64,000 bases of DNA, taken from NCBI GenBank assembly GCA_024229115.1, contig JAAEST010000104.1, forward strand, positions 62,001-126,000, in the 5' to 3' direction. The position numbers and the translations under genes are program-made. A model generated the notes under the pieces. It had not been told where the DNA came from. It made no database searches and saw nothing but the letters and a program-made list of their open reading frames with translations. The DNA comes from Oligoflexia bacterium. Its GTDB lineage: Bacteria; Bdellovibrionota; Bacteriovoracia; Bacteriovoracales; Bacteriovoracaceae. Positions within the stretch are counted from its first letter, which is position 1. Each line of letters begins with the position of its first letter. This document shows, one piece after another, positions 34,261 to 41,820 of the stretch.

Positions 34261-34569
34261 TTAACCCTCTCCATTAGTTCTAAAGAAATGGTCTGCCTTT
34301 TCAAAGATCTCAGAATAAAAGTGCTCAATATATTCATCTTCACTTTTAGATAAATCTACTCTTTTTCCATTTGGGAGTATTTCGTAAACAAACTCAATGT
34401 CAAATTCACTATGATCTGGTTCGTGGTAAGTTTGTGGACTATACATAAATGTACCTTCAACTTCCGTTTCTATCCACATCATCCTGTCGTCACAATTCGT
34501 TTTTTTGTATAAGTCCTTTCTCTCTTGTGTTAAAGGAACGAGTAATTTCTGTTTGATTTGCACTTGCAT
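34261..34569 (-). CDS. Small unknown protein
   Basis: 102 residues, not recognised; strands at the start (MQVQIKQKLLVPLTQE) and EVEGTFMYSPQTYHEP in the middle. GGAG lies before the ATG. It lies 34 nt after the PAPS-reductase-like gene in the same direction. Confidence 0.5.
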   Translation of the reverse strand: MQVQIKQKLLVPLTQERKDLYKKTNCDDRMMWIETEVEGTFMYSPQTYHEPDHSEFDIEFVYEILPNGKRVDLSKSEDEYIEHFYSEIFEKADHFFRTNGEG

Positions 34570-34603
34570 TTAAACTCCGAGAATAATTCTAGTTTGATAT
34601 TTC

Positions 34604-35392
34604 TTAAGCGACTTTCTTTTCAAAGATTGGAAGGTATTCATCCATATACTTTGGGTACTTGACACCCTTTGATTGCTTCAGCCTGTAGGCGCGACCTAGT
34701 TCTTTTTCAAGATCGGCGACTTTTCTCGCAAGCTCAGGCCTTAACTTTGATGCTTCCTTATGCTCAGAGATCCTACCATTCACACAAAACACACACGATA
34801 GACGGCTAAAACCTTTAGAATAAACTTCATGCACTTTTTGCCCTGCAAGCTCAATTTCTTGGTAAACCTCTTTTTCTGTATAACCAAGAATAGGAAGCCA
34901 ATCATGAATAAGATGTGTTGGGTGTTTTTTAGGCATATAAAGCCCAGTAGTACCTTTACCCTTAGAAAGAATTAAAGGTGCTTTGCCTGCTCTTCTTTTA
35001 GATTCTTCAGCACGCATTCCTGTAGCGTTAATGGCCTTAGTAATACCGTGCTTATCCATGTAGTCATGAATAAATTTCCCAATCGGCTTAATTTTTAGAA
35101 AGTCAGTACAAAACTGTTGCATACCACTAGGAAGCCTCCCATACTTACGAGCAAGAGAGAAAAAGTCCAGGTCTGCTTCAACTACGTTTACAGGTAATCC
35201 AAAGGAGATAGACTCAATCCATGGCTTCATTTCTTCCCACTCCATCTCACCAAGATCTGCGTGAACTAATACGATCTTTTCCTTTAGTCCAAGTCTTATT
35301 AATTGAGCAAGCATCGCCTGAGAGTCCTTCCCCCCACTGTGAGAAACAAAGATTACTTGTGCGTCTTTTACTTCATTAGGAACAAGATTCAT
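34604..35392 (-). CDS. PAPS-reductase-family (PP-loop) enzyme
   Basis: 262 residues. The ATP-binding PP-loop is FVSHSGGKDSQAM (about 15-27). HADLGEMEW, LPSGMQQFCTDFLKIKP and RLSCVFCVNG follow as in the phosphoadenosine-phosphosulfate reductase family. Members include sulfur-transfer enzymes and DndC-like DNA-modification proteins; plasmid and phage copies are common and mostly uncharacterised. With several methyltransferases nearby, a role in DNA or nucleotide modification is attractive but not shown. The cysteine pair CVFC could bind a metal or iron-sulfur cluster. Confidence 0.75.
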   Translation of the reverse strand: MNLVPNEVKDAQVIFVSHSGGKDSQAMLAQLIRLGLKEKIVLVHADLGEMEWEEMKPWIESISFGLPVNVVEADLDFFSLARKYGRLPSGMQQFCTDFLKIKPIGKFIHDYMDKHGITKAINATGMRAEESKRRAGKAPLILSKGKGTTGLYMPKKHPTHLIHDWLPILGYTEKEVYQEIELAGQKVHEVYSKGFSRLSCVFCVNGRISEHKEASKLRPELARKVADLEKELGRAYRLKQSKGVKYPKYMDEYLPIFEKKVA

Positions 35393-35414
35393 GTTCTACC
35401 CTTTTGTTGTTGAT

Positions 35415-35600
35415 TTATTTCTTAAGTTCTCTAAGTTCTTTAATCACTTCAACATCAGATAGATTCATAATTCTAATTCGCTCAACGGTTCTCTTTTTAG
35501 GATCTTCAATTTGGTTTTTCGAGGACTTTAATTTTAATAATAAGCTCTTTCTATTTCTTGCAAGGTTAATCCATTCAAAGGAAAAGCTATTATCTCTCAT
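35415..35600 (-). CDS. Small basic protein from a leaderless promoter
   Basis: 61 residues starting MRDNSFSFEWINLARNRKSL, very basic, not recognised. The ATG at 35600 lies 6 nt after TATACT of an AGTATACACTATTT promoter and has no ribosome-binding site, so transcription probably starts at the ATG. It is divergent from the XRE-like regulator gene, whose operators lie in the shared region. Confidence 0.5.
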   Translation of the reverse strand: MRDNSFSFEWINLARNRKSLLLKLKSSKNQIEDPKKRTVERIRIMNLSDVEVIKELRELKK

Positions 35601-35606
35601 GTAAAC

Positions 35607-35620
35607 AGTATACACTATTT
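35607..35620 (-). promoter_or_regulatory. AGTATACACTATTT operator/promoter (35600 gene)
   Basis: Minus strand TTGCGC-17-TATACT; -10 ends 6 nt before the ATG. Confidence 0.7.
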
Positions 35621-35642
35621 ATATACGTGGCGCAACATAAAA

Positions 35643-35660
35643 GTTCTCAAATTTGAGTCT
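35643..35660. promoter_or_regulatory. XRE operator O1
   Basis: GTTCTCAAATTTGAG followed by an imperfect end; upstream of the XRE-like gene. Confidence 0.5.
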
Positions 35661-35675
35661 CCCCTCCATTTTTTA

Positions 35676-35683
35676 CGATTGAG
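35676..35683 (+). promoter_or_regulatory. CGATTGAG box (XRE-like gene)
   Basis: Plus-strand copy 5 nt before the GTG at 35689 (AAAAT between). Confidence 0.6.
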
Positions 35684-35688
35684 AAAAT

Positions 35689-35973
35689 GTGAGTACGCAA
35701 AAGAAAAAAGAGTCTAGTAATGAAAAGTTCTCAAATATGAGAACCAAGCAAGATGTCTGCGAGCTGATTAGAAAGTCTCTCCTTGCTCAGATAAAACTAA
35801 GATGCGAAGAAAAGGGTAGGGCCTGGGTTATAGATAACTGTAGCGTATCAAAAGGGGTCTTAAGCAGTATCTTAAATGAAAAAAGACCTATAAGCCTAGA
35901 GAAGCTTTTAGAAATGGCCACAGATCTTGGAATAGAGATCGAGCTTATGCTAACCTACTTATCAAAAGACTAG
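35689..35973 (+). CDS. XRE-like HTH transcription regulator
   Basis: 94 residues from a GTG start. The C-terminal half (DNCSVSKGVLSSILNEKRPI, then SLEKLLEMATDLGIEIELML) is a helix-turn-helix of the XRE/Cro type. No ribosome-binding site is seen; the start lies 5 nt after a CGATTGAG box. A near-perfect 18-bp dyad (GTTCTCA-AATA-TGAGAAC) lies inside the gene at 35727-35744 and similar sites lie upstream and at 36794 and 36972, which points to autoregulation. It overlaps the convergent gene by 4 nt. Confidence 0.7.
   Translation: MSTQKKKESSNEKFSNMRTKQDVCELIRKSLLAQIKLRCEEKGRAWVIDNCSVSKGVLSSILNEKRPISLEKLLEMATDLGIEIELMLTYLSKD
35727..35744. promoter_or_regulatory. XRE operator O2 inside the regulator gene
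   Basis: GTTCTCAAATATGAGAAC: perfect 7-bp arms around 4 nt; lies at codons 13-19. Confidence 0.6.
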
Positions 35974-36380
35974 AAATCCAACTTCTCGGTATTACCAATT
36001 TCTCTTATAATATTCTGTGCATTCTTAAAATGCTCCATTCCAGCATCTTTCATAAAATTAATCAAAAGCGAAAGATCTTCTATCTTATTAAAATTGGCCT
36101 TTTCAGCTTCTCTTACCAGTACATTTTTAATATCATCGTAGACATCACCTTGAAAGGGAGAGCCCTCACCAAGCCTTAAAAAAGCCCCCTGAAGAATCTC
36201 GAAAAAGTAGCGATCAAACTCTTCATCATTTACAAAAGAGTAGTGCAAAACAAGGGTATTTTTAAGATCAAAGAAGGTTTCACAGTATTGCTCAATATTG
36301 ATTTTTAAATCATTTGAAATTAGTAGATTGTTGTAAAATTCAATCATTTGCTTTTTGTTGGTAAACATTTTTAAGTACAT
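35970..36380 (-). CDS. Unknown helical protein
   Basis: 136 residues, not recognised; largely helical with aromatic residues (DRYFFEILQGAFLRLGEG). AAAAGGGG precedes the ATG, 17 nt after a CGATTGAG box. It is convergent with the XRE-like gene. Confidence 0.5.
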   Translation of the reverse strand: MYLKMFTNKKQMIEFYNNLLISNDLKINIEQYCETFFDLKNTLVLHYSFVNDEEFDRYFFEILQGAFLRLGEGSPFQGDVYDDIKNVLVREAEKANFNKIEDLSLLINFMKDAGMEHFKNAQNIIREIGNTEKLDF

Positions 36381-36397
36381 AAAGAACCCCTTTTCTT

Positions 36398-36405
36398 CTC
36401 AATCG
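36398..36405 (-). promoter_or_regulatory. CGATTGAG box (36380 gene)
   Basis: Minus-strand copy 17 nt before the ATG at 36380. Confidence 0.6.
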
Positions 36406-36414
36406 AATTTTTTG

Positions 36415-36442
36415 GAAACAAAAAAGGGCCCAAAAAGGGCCC
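36415..36442 (-). terminator. Rho-independent terminator, minus strand
   Basis: On the minus strand GGGCCC-TTTTT-GGGCCC is followed by TTTTTT. No coding sequence ends here, so it implies a non-coding minus-strand transcript from the region to its right. Confidence 0.7.
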
Positions 36443-36817
36443 AATGTTGATTTCGGGGGGAAGAGAATTTTTACAACGACAACCTGGATAGTAACACTTA
36501 GCTCAACTTCAACTTATACAACATCTGCTCAACGGTTCGCTTTCACATCTACATTTCGCTTCTCTATCTAGATAATATCTGATTATTGAATCTTTTCAAA
36601 ATACGAGCATTCTCTCTTTTGAATGGGGTAAATTTTGCAAAAACTCGATTTTTCTCGCCCATCTTTTGGGCCATATCTATATATATGGTCTTTTTTATAA
36701 TTCTATAGATCTTTAAGTTTGAACCGATGTTTATATTGTTTTTGGATTTTTTGTTTTTTCTTTGGTTCCTTCTTTGTCTTTTTTAAACAAGAAGTTCTCA
36801 TATTTGCGAACTTTTAT
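36420..36817 (-). ncRNA. Candidate non-coding RNA (minus strand)
   Basis: The stretch ends in the terminator above and begins near a TATTAT -10-like element (36824-36829) that borders XRE operator O3. No good gene is found: the only minus-strand frame of note is a 36-codon basic one (36564-36674) without a ribosome-binding site. The -35 is not clear, so the start is a guess. Confidence 0.3.
36794..36811. promoter_or_regulatory. XRE operator O3
   Basis: GTTCTCATATTTGCGAAC, one mismatch between arms. Confidence 0.6.
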
Positions 36818-36971
36818 TGTTCCATAATAAATCACTCGCTATTTCAATGACTTATAGTTGTTGTTCTTCCTTTCCCCCACCTAGTTGCTCGCTCTTATCT
36901 GGCCTTGTTCCACCTATTCCACTCTTTCTTCTAGTATTTAGAAGAAGATAAGTAGTTATTAACTCGAAAAT

Positions 36972-36989
36972 GTTCTCAAATTTGCGAAC
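36972..36989. promoter_or_regulatory. XRE operator O4
   Basis: GTTCTCAAATTTGCGAAC, 50 bp before the 37038 gene. Confidence 0.6.
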
Positions 36990-37021
36990 TTTATATTTTA
37001 AGCAAAGCATCTGGTTTTATA

Positions 37022-37029
37022 CGATTGAG
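37022..37029 (+). promoter_or_regulatory. CGATTGAG box (37038 gene)
   Basis: Plus-strand copy 8 nt before the ATG at 37038 (TAGGTACG between). Confidence 0.55.
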
Positions 37030-37037
37030 TAGGTACG

Positions 37038-37514
37038 ATGAGTTGTACTGTAGAGTTAAAATTTAAAAAAGAAGTATCGCTTTGTAAGACGTTTACAGGC
37101 TTTAAGCAATTTATAAGGATTGCAACCCTAAAACCTTCGCCCATGGTCTTTTTAAATATAATAAAAGAGAAAATTGATTCTGACTTTGTTAATAGGCCTG
37201 AATGGATAGCAATCAAAGAGGAGCTAGAAGAAGCTATCGAAGCCGTCAAGAATACAGACAACCTCATTACAAAGAAAAACCTTATTGGTTACGTTCCCAC
37301 TATTTACACCTTTGAAGAACTTGATTTTAAACAGAACCAAAGTATTTTCAACAACAATACTGGTAAGGCTGTTGCCTTTGAAGAAAAAGCCTTCAATCGC
37401 ATATTAAAGCTCTTTAAAAGTAATAATCTCGAAGCACTCAAAAAGGATGATCTGGAGTCTCTAAAAGAACTCGATATAATCATCACAAACGGATCTATAA
37501 AAAGGAAATCGTAA
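37038..37514 (+). CDS. Unknown protein under XRE/CGATTGAG control
   Basis: 158 residues, not recognised; a soluble helical protein (EWIAIKEELEEAIEAVKNT in the middle) with a basic tail NGSIKRKS. Its control region contains an XRE operator 50 bp upstream and a CGATTGAG box, so it is a likely target of the XRE-like regulator. The following gene starts 1 nt after its stop. Confidence 0.5.
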   Translation: MSCTVELKFKKEVSLCKTFTGFKQFIRIATLKPSPMVFLNIIKEKIDSDFVNRPEWIAIKEELEEAIEAVKNTDNLITKKNLIGYVPTIYTFEELDFKQNQSIFNNNTGKAVAFEEKAFNRILKLFKSNNLEALKKDDLESLKELDIIITNGSIKRKS

Positions 37515-37515
37515 A

Positions 37516-37839
37516 TTGCAAAATGCCATTACAATCAGAACTAGTAGGATCTACAATCTGTTAAAGTTTAATATTCTAGCCGTGTTCATGCCTCAAAAAA
37601 TCACCATCACTAAAAACTCAATCGAAATTACTAAATATGAAAACCTGATTTTCTTTTGGGATACAGTTGTAAACAAGATGCTCTTTAGCGAAATATCTGT
37701 TTCAAATCCTGATGCGGGTATTATTTGGGATAAATTGTCACTAGTTTCTCGTGGTGGCGAGGTAATTAGTGTAAGTGGACTGAAGAAAAGGGATATGAAA
37801 AAGATTCTTAAAATTATTAATTACACTACGTCACACTAG
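37516..37839 (+). CDS. Small unknown protein starting at TTG
   Basis: 107 residues from a TTG start preceded by AAAGGAAA. Beta-rich with repeated strands (QKITITKNSIEITKYENLIF) and a C-terminal helix, which could be PH-like. Probably cotranscribed with 37038. It overlaps the end of the convergent fibre-tip gene by 9 nt. Confidence 0.45.
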   Translation: MQNAITIRTSRIYNLLKFNILAVFMPQKITITKNSIEITKYENLIFFWDTVVNKMLFSEISVSNPDAGIIWDKLSLVSRGGEVISVSGLKKRDMKKILKIINYTTSH

Positions 37840-38535
37840 ATACTGGTCAATTTCACTGGAGATGTTTGCTCCGCAAGGAGGTTTCCAATTATGGTCGTCT
37901 CTATAAAGCTTGCATTTAACCCACTTCTTGCATTTATTATTCTTCTTCCACTCTTTACATCTCATCTCATACGCTATTGGCTCAAAAAACACTTCCACAT
38001 TAAACAGCTCTGAGACAGACAAGTTCACATTGGTACTATTAATAAGGTCTTTCCATAAAAACTTAGCACTAAAAGTAACATATCCCGTCCAATTAGGGCT
38101 TGAAGCATTCATTTCTATGGAAAAGTCATTAAAAACTATTTCGGCATAGCTTGGTACATGTCCAGGATTCAGTTTTAAAATGACATCACCACTGTCACCT
38201 AAATAATTACTAATAGAGATTTCAAGGCTGCCCGATACATTTATAACCACCTCTCCTGAGGAATCCCTTTCGATGAGACAAGACGTTGATCTCTTTTGTA
38301 TAACTCCGCTATAGTCCTCATCGTCACTATCATCAAGCAGTGATGACATACAACTCTTTTGAACCCCAGTAGTGTATACGAGTAGAATATCTTCTCTAAA
38401 GCTCTTAGAAAGGGGATTAATCTTCCCTAGACCTAGGTCTGTATCGCTAACACTAAAATCAAACGAAACTGAGGCAAAAATTAAGTTAATTGATAACATG
38501 CTCATTAATACTATTCTTTTAATCATTCTTTTCAC
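37831..38535 (-). CDS. Putative fibre tip/minor subunit (secreted)
   Basis: 234 residues with a signal peptide (KRIVLMSMLSINLIFA, cleavage near residue 21). The middle contains SLEISISNYLGDSGDVILKL, matching the subunits encoded at 41821 (RIENYVGPDALISL) and 42638 (EIDNYTGPNAHITF). The C-terminus adds a cysteine-rich part (CKEWKKNNKCKKWVKCKLY, CGANI). It lies after the usher-like gene with a 17-nt overlap, where fibre tip adhesins are encoded in chaperone-usher loci. Binding target unknown. Confidence 0.55.
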   Translation of the reverse strand: MKRMIKRIVLMSMLSINLIFASVSFDFSVSDTDLGLGKINPLSKSFREDILLVYTTGVQKSCMSSLLDDSDDEDYSGVIQKRSTSCLIERDSSGEVVINVSGSLEISISNYLGDSGDVILKLNPGHVPSYAEIVFNDFSIEMNASSPNWTGYVTFSAKFLWKDLINSTNVNLSVSELFNVEVFFEPIAYEMRCKEWKKNNKCKKWVKCKLYRDDHNWKPPCGANISSEIDQYLV

Positions 38536-40888
38536 CTTCTTTCTTGGCCCTTTGTCTTCTCTTTTGTCTTCGAGTTAGCTCATTTTGAGCTTTTTTGTCT
38601 TTAACCACCTTCTTTTTCGTATTTTTCTTTAAAAGAGGGTTCTTTTTTACACAGAAGTACTCAAGAGTCCTTTCATAGACCATCGTGTACTTCTCTTTAC
38701 AAGTCATTCCTTTAATTTTAAGTCTTTGAGGGTGTTTATAATCAGTCTCAAAAAAGCCGTCCTCATCAATCACTATTTTCTTATCACCATAAATAGCGTC
38801 AATAGAATCCTCAATCTCCATACCTTTAAAATTAACTCTCCCAATTGAATTGATACTTGCTTGATTAATAGTGAAAACGATGTCTCCAGAAACTTTTATA
38901 TTAAAAGATGGAATGGGAATAAGGGCATTATGAATGTAATCAAGCTTAATTAAACAATTTCCGCCTTTTGGGTAATTAAGAAGAAATTCGTTCTCATTCT
39001 TAAGTTCAATCTTTTGGTTAAAAACTGGTTTTGAGCACTCTAATAGAAGAGTTTTTCTACTAACTTCTTTAGTGCCATTAAAAAATATTTTCTTTGTACT
39101 TTTCTCATAAAAGGCCACTTCAAGAGAGCTTGGAAGCCTAGAATAAGTTTTGTCTGTTTCGCTTGTAATATAGTCCTTATGGTTCAGCGAAAGTATTCCG
39201 CCTTCATTAGACTTAAGAGATCTAAAGACTACTAAGCCATTATCACTTGTAATTTTTTTATCATCAATCTTACTTTTGTTTGTATACAAGTGATTCGATA
39301 CCTCTGAGAGATAGACGTCCTCTTTATCAAAAACGTTATTTAAGTTTCTATCAAGATAACTTCTAATACTTAGTTTATTAAAGTAATCGATAGAACTAGA
39401 AACAATTTTGCTTATTCCGTTAACACCTATATTTGTCGAGTAGTTTAGCGACCAACGATTAGATTCTTTTACCTTAGAGTAAGTTCCCATAACTCTTGTT
39501 AACTTGTTTTGTACCCCAAAGGAGTAAGAAGAAAAGTCTTCTTTAAATCTTACTCCAGCGTTTAACTTGTATTCTTTCCCAATCTTTTTAGATATATTTA
39601 AACTAGCTTCATTGTTATTAATATTCTTGGTTTTTGCATACATTAGAGCAGAAACGATTCTTAGATCCCCAAGATTTAACCTATTTTGAGCTTTTGCTGA
39701 TACGCTACTATTTTTCCCAACTCTTTGCTCCCCTACACTTAAGCTTAGCTCTCCACTATCATAAATCTTTGTTGAGTAACCTAGGTAAGTTCTCTGGGTC
39801 CTTTGAAGATTTGTCTTAGTATTAGTGTTTTCTAAAGAGATGCTACTTTTTTTAGATAGTTTCTTTTTTACATTAGTCTTATCGGTGACAATATTTTGAA
39901 TGACATTTTTTGAATATTTGTGATCTAAGTTAATATCCACGATATCAAATTCGTTAGTAATAACATAATCGTTTACCCTTTCTTTTTCATAATCCTCGTC
40001 TTCCTTAATCTCATTCATCCTTCCATCGGGAGAATAAGAGTGTTCAATGGCCATCTTTCTATAAATACCTCCATGGGAGGCGTAACTAATCTTATTTTTA
40101 GTGTAATAGGATTTATTGGTGTGCCCGAGATAGTTATCAATATTAAAGCTAGATATTTTGGAGTTAAGTTCATGGTTATAAGTTTCGTGACTTTGATAGT
40201 TAGAGACCCCTACTGTATAGGAGAGATCTTTTCTTCCTATTTTAATTCCAGATCTCACCACGTTACCTTTAATGTCTCCAGAAGACGTTTTACTAAGAGA
40301 AGCTGAGCGATAAGAATCTTTGGCATTGAAGTAGATAGTCTCTCCTGATTTTTTAGAAATCCCATCCCCTCTAGAGGTATAAGGATCTGAGCTTAGAATG
40401 CCTACCTCTGCATTATCTTTTTTAAGTCGAAAGCCTCCTAGACTCTCTTCCCATTTTCTTCCTTGTTTACGTTTAATTTTAGCACTAGTACTTAGTGATG
40501 TTCCCTTGTATGGATTGATTGACAAATTCGAACTAAAGTTCTCACTAAAATTTGATCTTCCATTCACTGAAGTATAGTTTCTTGAGTATTGTGTATTTAG
40601 CTCTCCATTTCCCTTAAGAAGACCACTACCCTTTACAATGCTTACTTCAATATCCTGGTTGGATAAGTCACTTAATACAATTCTAATAATGTCAGAGCCT
40701 TCTCGCTTTCCTCTAATTAAAACAGTATTGTTATTAAGAATTCTGACAGAACTCTTTCTCTCTAAACTCTCCGCATAAAGAATTCCTTCTTTTTCTATGA
40801 GAACTTCTTCCTTTCCAATCTCAAACTCGCTTGCCGATAGAGATATGCTTAAAAAGAAGAATAGAAACAGACTTTTTATGAGGTACAC
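38519..40888 (-). CDS. Outer-membrane usher-like protein
   Basis: 789 residues with a signal peptide (LFLFFFLSISLSAS). After a ~100-residue periplasmic domain, the body is a long run of alternating strands with Ser/Asn/Gly-rich turns, as expected for a large beta-barrel. A YLDRNLNNVFDKEDVYL segment (about 514-530) matches the D.N.NG..D..E element found in alternative (CS1-type) ushers. The C-terminus is unusually basic (KKNTKKKVVKDKKAQNEL and RRQKRRQRAKKEGEK). Ushers assemble and export fibre subunits. The gene follows the chaperone-like gene with a 1-nt overlap. Confidence 0.55.
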   Translation of the reverse strand: MYLIKSLFLFFFLSISLSASEFEIGKEEVLIEKEGILYAESLERKSSVRILNNNTVLIRGKREGSDIIRIVLSDLSNQDIEVSIVKGSGLLKGNGELNTQYSRNYTSVNGRSNFSENFSSNLSINPYKGTSLSTSAKIKRKQGRKWEESLGGFRLKKDNAEVGILSSDPYTSRGDGISKKSGETIYFNAKDSYRSASLSKTSSGDIKGNVVRSGIKIGRKDLSYTVGVSNYQSHETYNHELNSKISSFNIDNYLGHTNKSYYTKNKISYASHGGIYRKMAIEHSYSPDGRMNEIKEDEDYEKERVNDYVITNEFDIVDINLDHKYSKNVIQNIVTDKTNVKKKLSKKSSISLENTNTKTNLQRTQRTYLGYSTKIYDSGELSLSVGEQRVGKNSSVSAKAQNRLNLGDLRIVSALMYAKTKNINNNEASLNISKKIGKEYKLNAGVRFKEDFSSYSFGVQNKLTRVMGTYSKVKESNRWSLNYSTNIGVNGISKIVSSSIDYFNKLSIRSYLDRNLNNVFDKEDVYLSEVSNHLYTNKSKIDDKKITSDNGLVVFRSLKSNEGGILSLNHKDYITSETDKTYSRLPSSLEVAFYEKSTKKIFFNGTKEVSRKTLLLECSKPVFNQKIELKNENEFLLNYPKGGNCLIKLDYIHNALIPIPSFNIKVSGDIVFTINQASINSIGRVNFKGMEIEDSIDAIYGDKKIVIDEDGFFETDYKHPQRLKIKGMTCKEKYTMVYERTLEYFCVKKNPLLKKNTKKKVVKDKKAQNELTRRQKRRQRAKKEGEKND

Positions 40889-41667
40889 TACTTAACCTCA
40901 AAAGATTCCATGTTCTTAAAAACATCTTTTACAAGTGGATCTTTAAATAATGTAACTAGCTTATAAGTTCCTTTTTTTAGTTCACCTACCTTATAAACGT
41001 TCTTTTTAGATACTTCTATGTTGCTTCCAATTGATTTAAAAGGATTGTCTCTCATTGTTTTGTATATGACGGTATTATTTGAATCTAAAAGGATGTGATG
41101 AAGTCTATAATTATAAAAGATAAGATCACCATCATTTTTTAACTTTTGAGAAACACGCAAGTTACCTTTTTTAAGCTTGATTTTAGATTTAATATCAATA
41201 GAGTGTTTTCCCTTTGCAAAATTGTTGACTACAAAAGCAGCGTTGGCGTTAATGTAGCGACGATTTTTTCTATTTTTCATCTCAACGAGATCTGGAAATA
41301 CGTAAAAGGCCAAAACACTACTCAATTCTTCAGGATTAGCTAGTGCTTTAATTGTTTTCTTTTGTCCTGGCTTAAGCTCGATAACTTCTTGCTCTAATTT
41401 AATTTGATCTTTTTTAAAAAAATATTTCTTTAACTTTTCATCTTTCCATGGACTAAATCTTGGCCTGATTTTAAGAGTTGTATCTGACGGGTTAATAAAG
41501 GTAAGATCAAAACTTTTCTTTGCTTTACTTAAGGTCAGGACTTCAAAACGGTTTGGAAACTTTACCATTACAGGAGGTGCTGAGTTCTTTGATAAAGATC
41601 GTTTTAGAGGTTGAGAAAAAGTAGAAAACGAAAGGCATAAGGTAAGTAAAATTAGATATTTAGTCAT
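40888..41667 (-). CDS. Periplasmic chaperone-like protein (PapD/CooB-like)
   Basis: 259 residues with a signal peptide (LILLTLCLSFSTFSQ). Beta-rich throughout; the first domain (FEVLTLSKAKKSFDLTFINP, then KLRPRFSPW in degenerate form) and AFYVFPDLVEMKNRKNRRYI fit the immunoglobulin-like fold of pilus chaperones. Chaperones of this class cap subunits and deliver them to the usher encoded next. AGGAGATAC precedes the ATG, with a CGATTGAG box 60 nt upstream. Confidence 0.5.
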   Translation of the reverse strand: MTKYLILLTLCLSFSTFSQPLKRSLSKNSAPPVMVKFPNRFEVLTLSKAKKSFDLTFINPSDTTLKIRPRFSPWKDEKLKKYFFKKDQIKLEQEVIELKPGQKKTIKALANPEELSSVLAFYVFPDLVEMKNRKNRRYINANAAFVVNNFAKGKHSIDIKSKIKLKKGNLRVSQKLKNDGDLIFYNYRLHHILLDSNNTVIYKTMRDNPFKSIGSNIEVSKKNVYKVGELKKGTYKLVTLFKDPLVKDVFKNMESFEVK

Positions 41668-41727
41668 TGTATCTCCTAATAAAAATACTTCTCTATATAT
41701 AAGTAGAAAAAAGAGGCAATTTTATTA

Positions 41728-41735
41728 CTCAATCG
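41728..41735 (-). promoter_or_regulatory. CGATTGAG box (chaperone-usher operon)
   Basis: Minus-strand copy 60 nt before the ATG at 41667; divergent from the copy at 41769. Confidence 0.6.
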
Positions 41736-41768
41736 CTCAAAAAACTTTTAAAGAAACTTTTATTGCTT

Positions 41769-41776
41769 CGATTGAG
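41769..41776 (+). promoter_or_regulatory. CGATTGAG box (fibre subunit genes)
   Basis: Plus-strand copy followed by TAGATAT, 44 nt before the ATG at 41821. Confidence 0.6.
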
Positions 41777-41820
41777 TAGATATCAGAAACAAAAACGAAA
41801 CTTTTTTTCGAGGAGAAATT

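Larger units (their letters stand above)
36406..37021. other. Regulatory gap of about 620 bp
   Basis: No convincing protein gene. It contains the minus-strand terminator at 36415-36442, the sequence GGGCCATATCT at 36668 (part of the 30313/59466 repeat), two XRE operators, and the candidate ncRNA. Confidence 0.5.

Noticed and set aside
36564-36674. 36-codon basic minus-strand frame in the regulatory gap
   Set aside because: No ribosome-binding site and no other start option; more likely part of a non-coding transcript.
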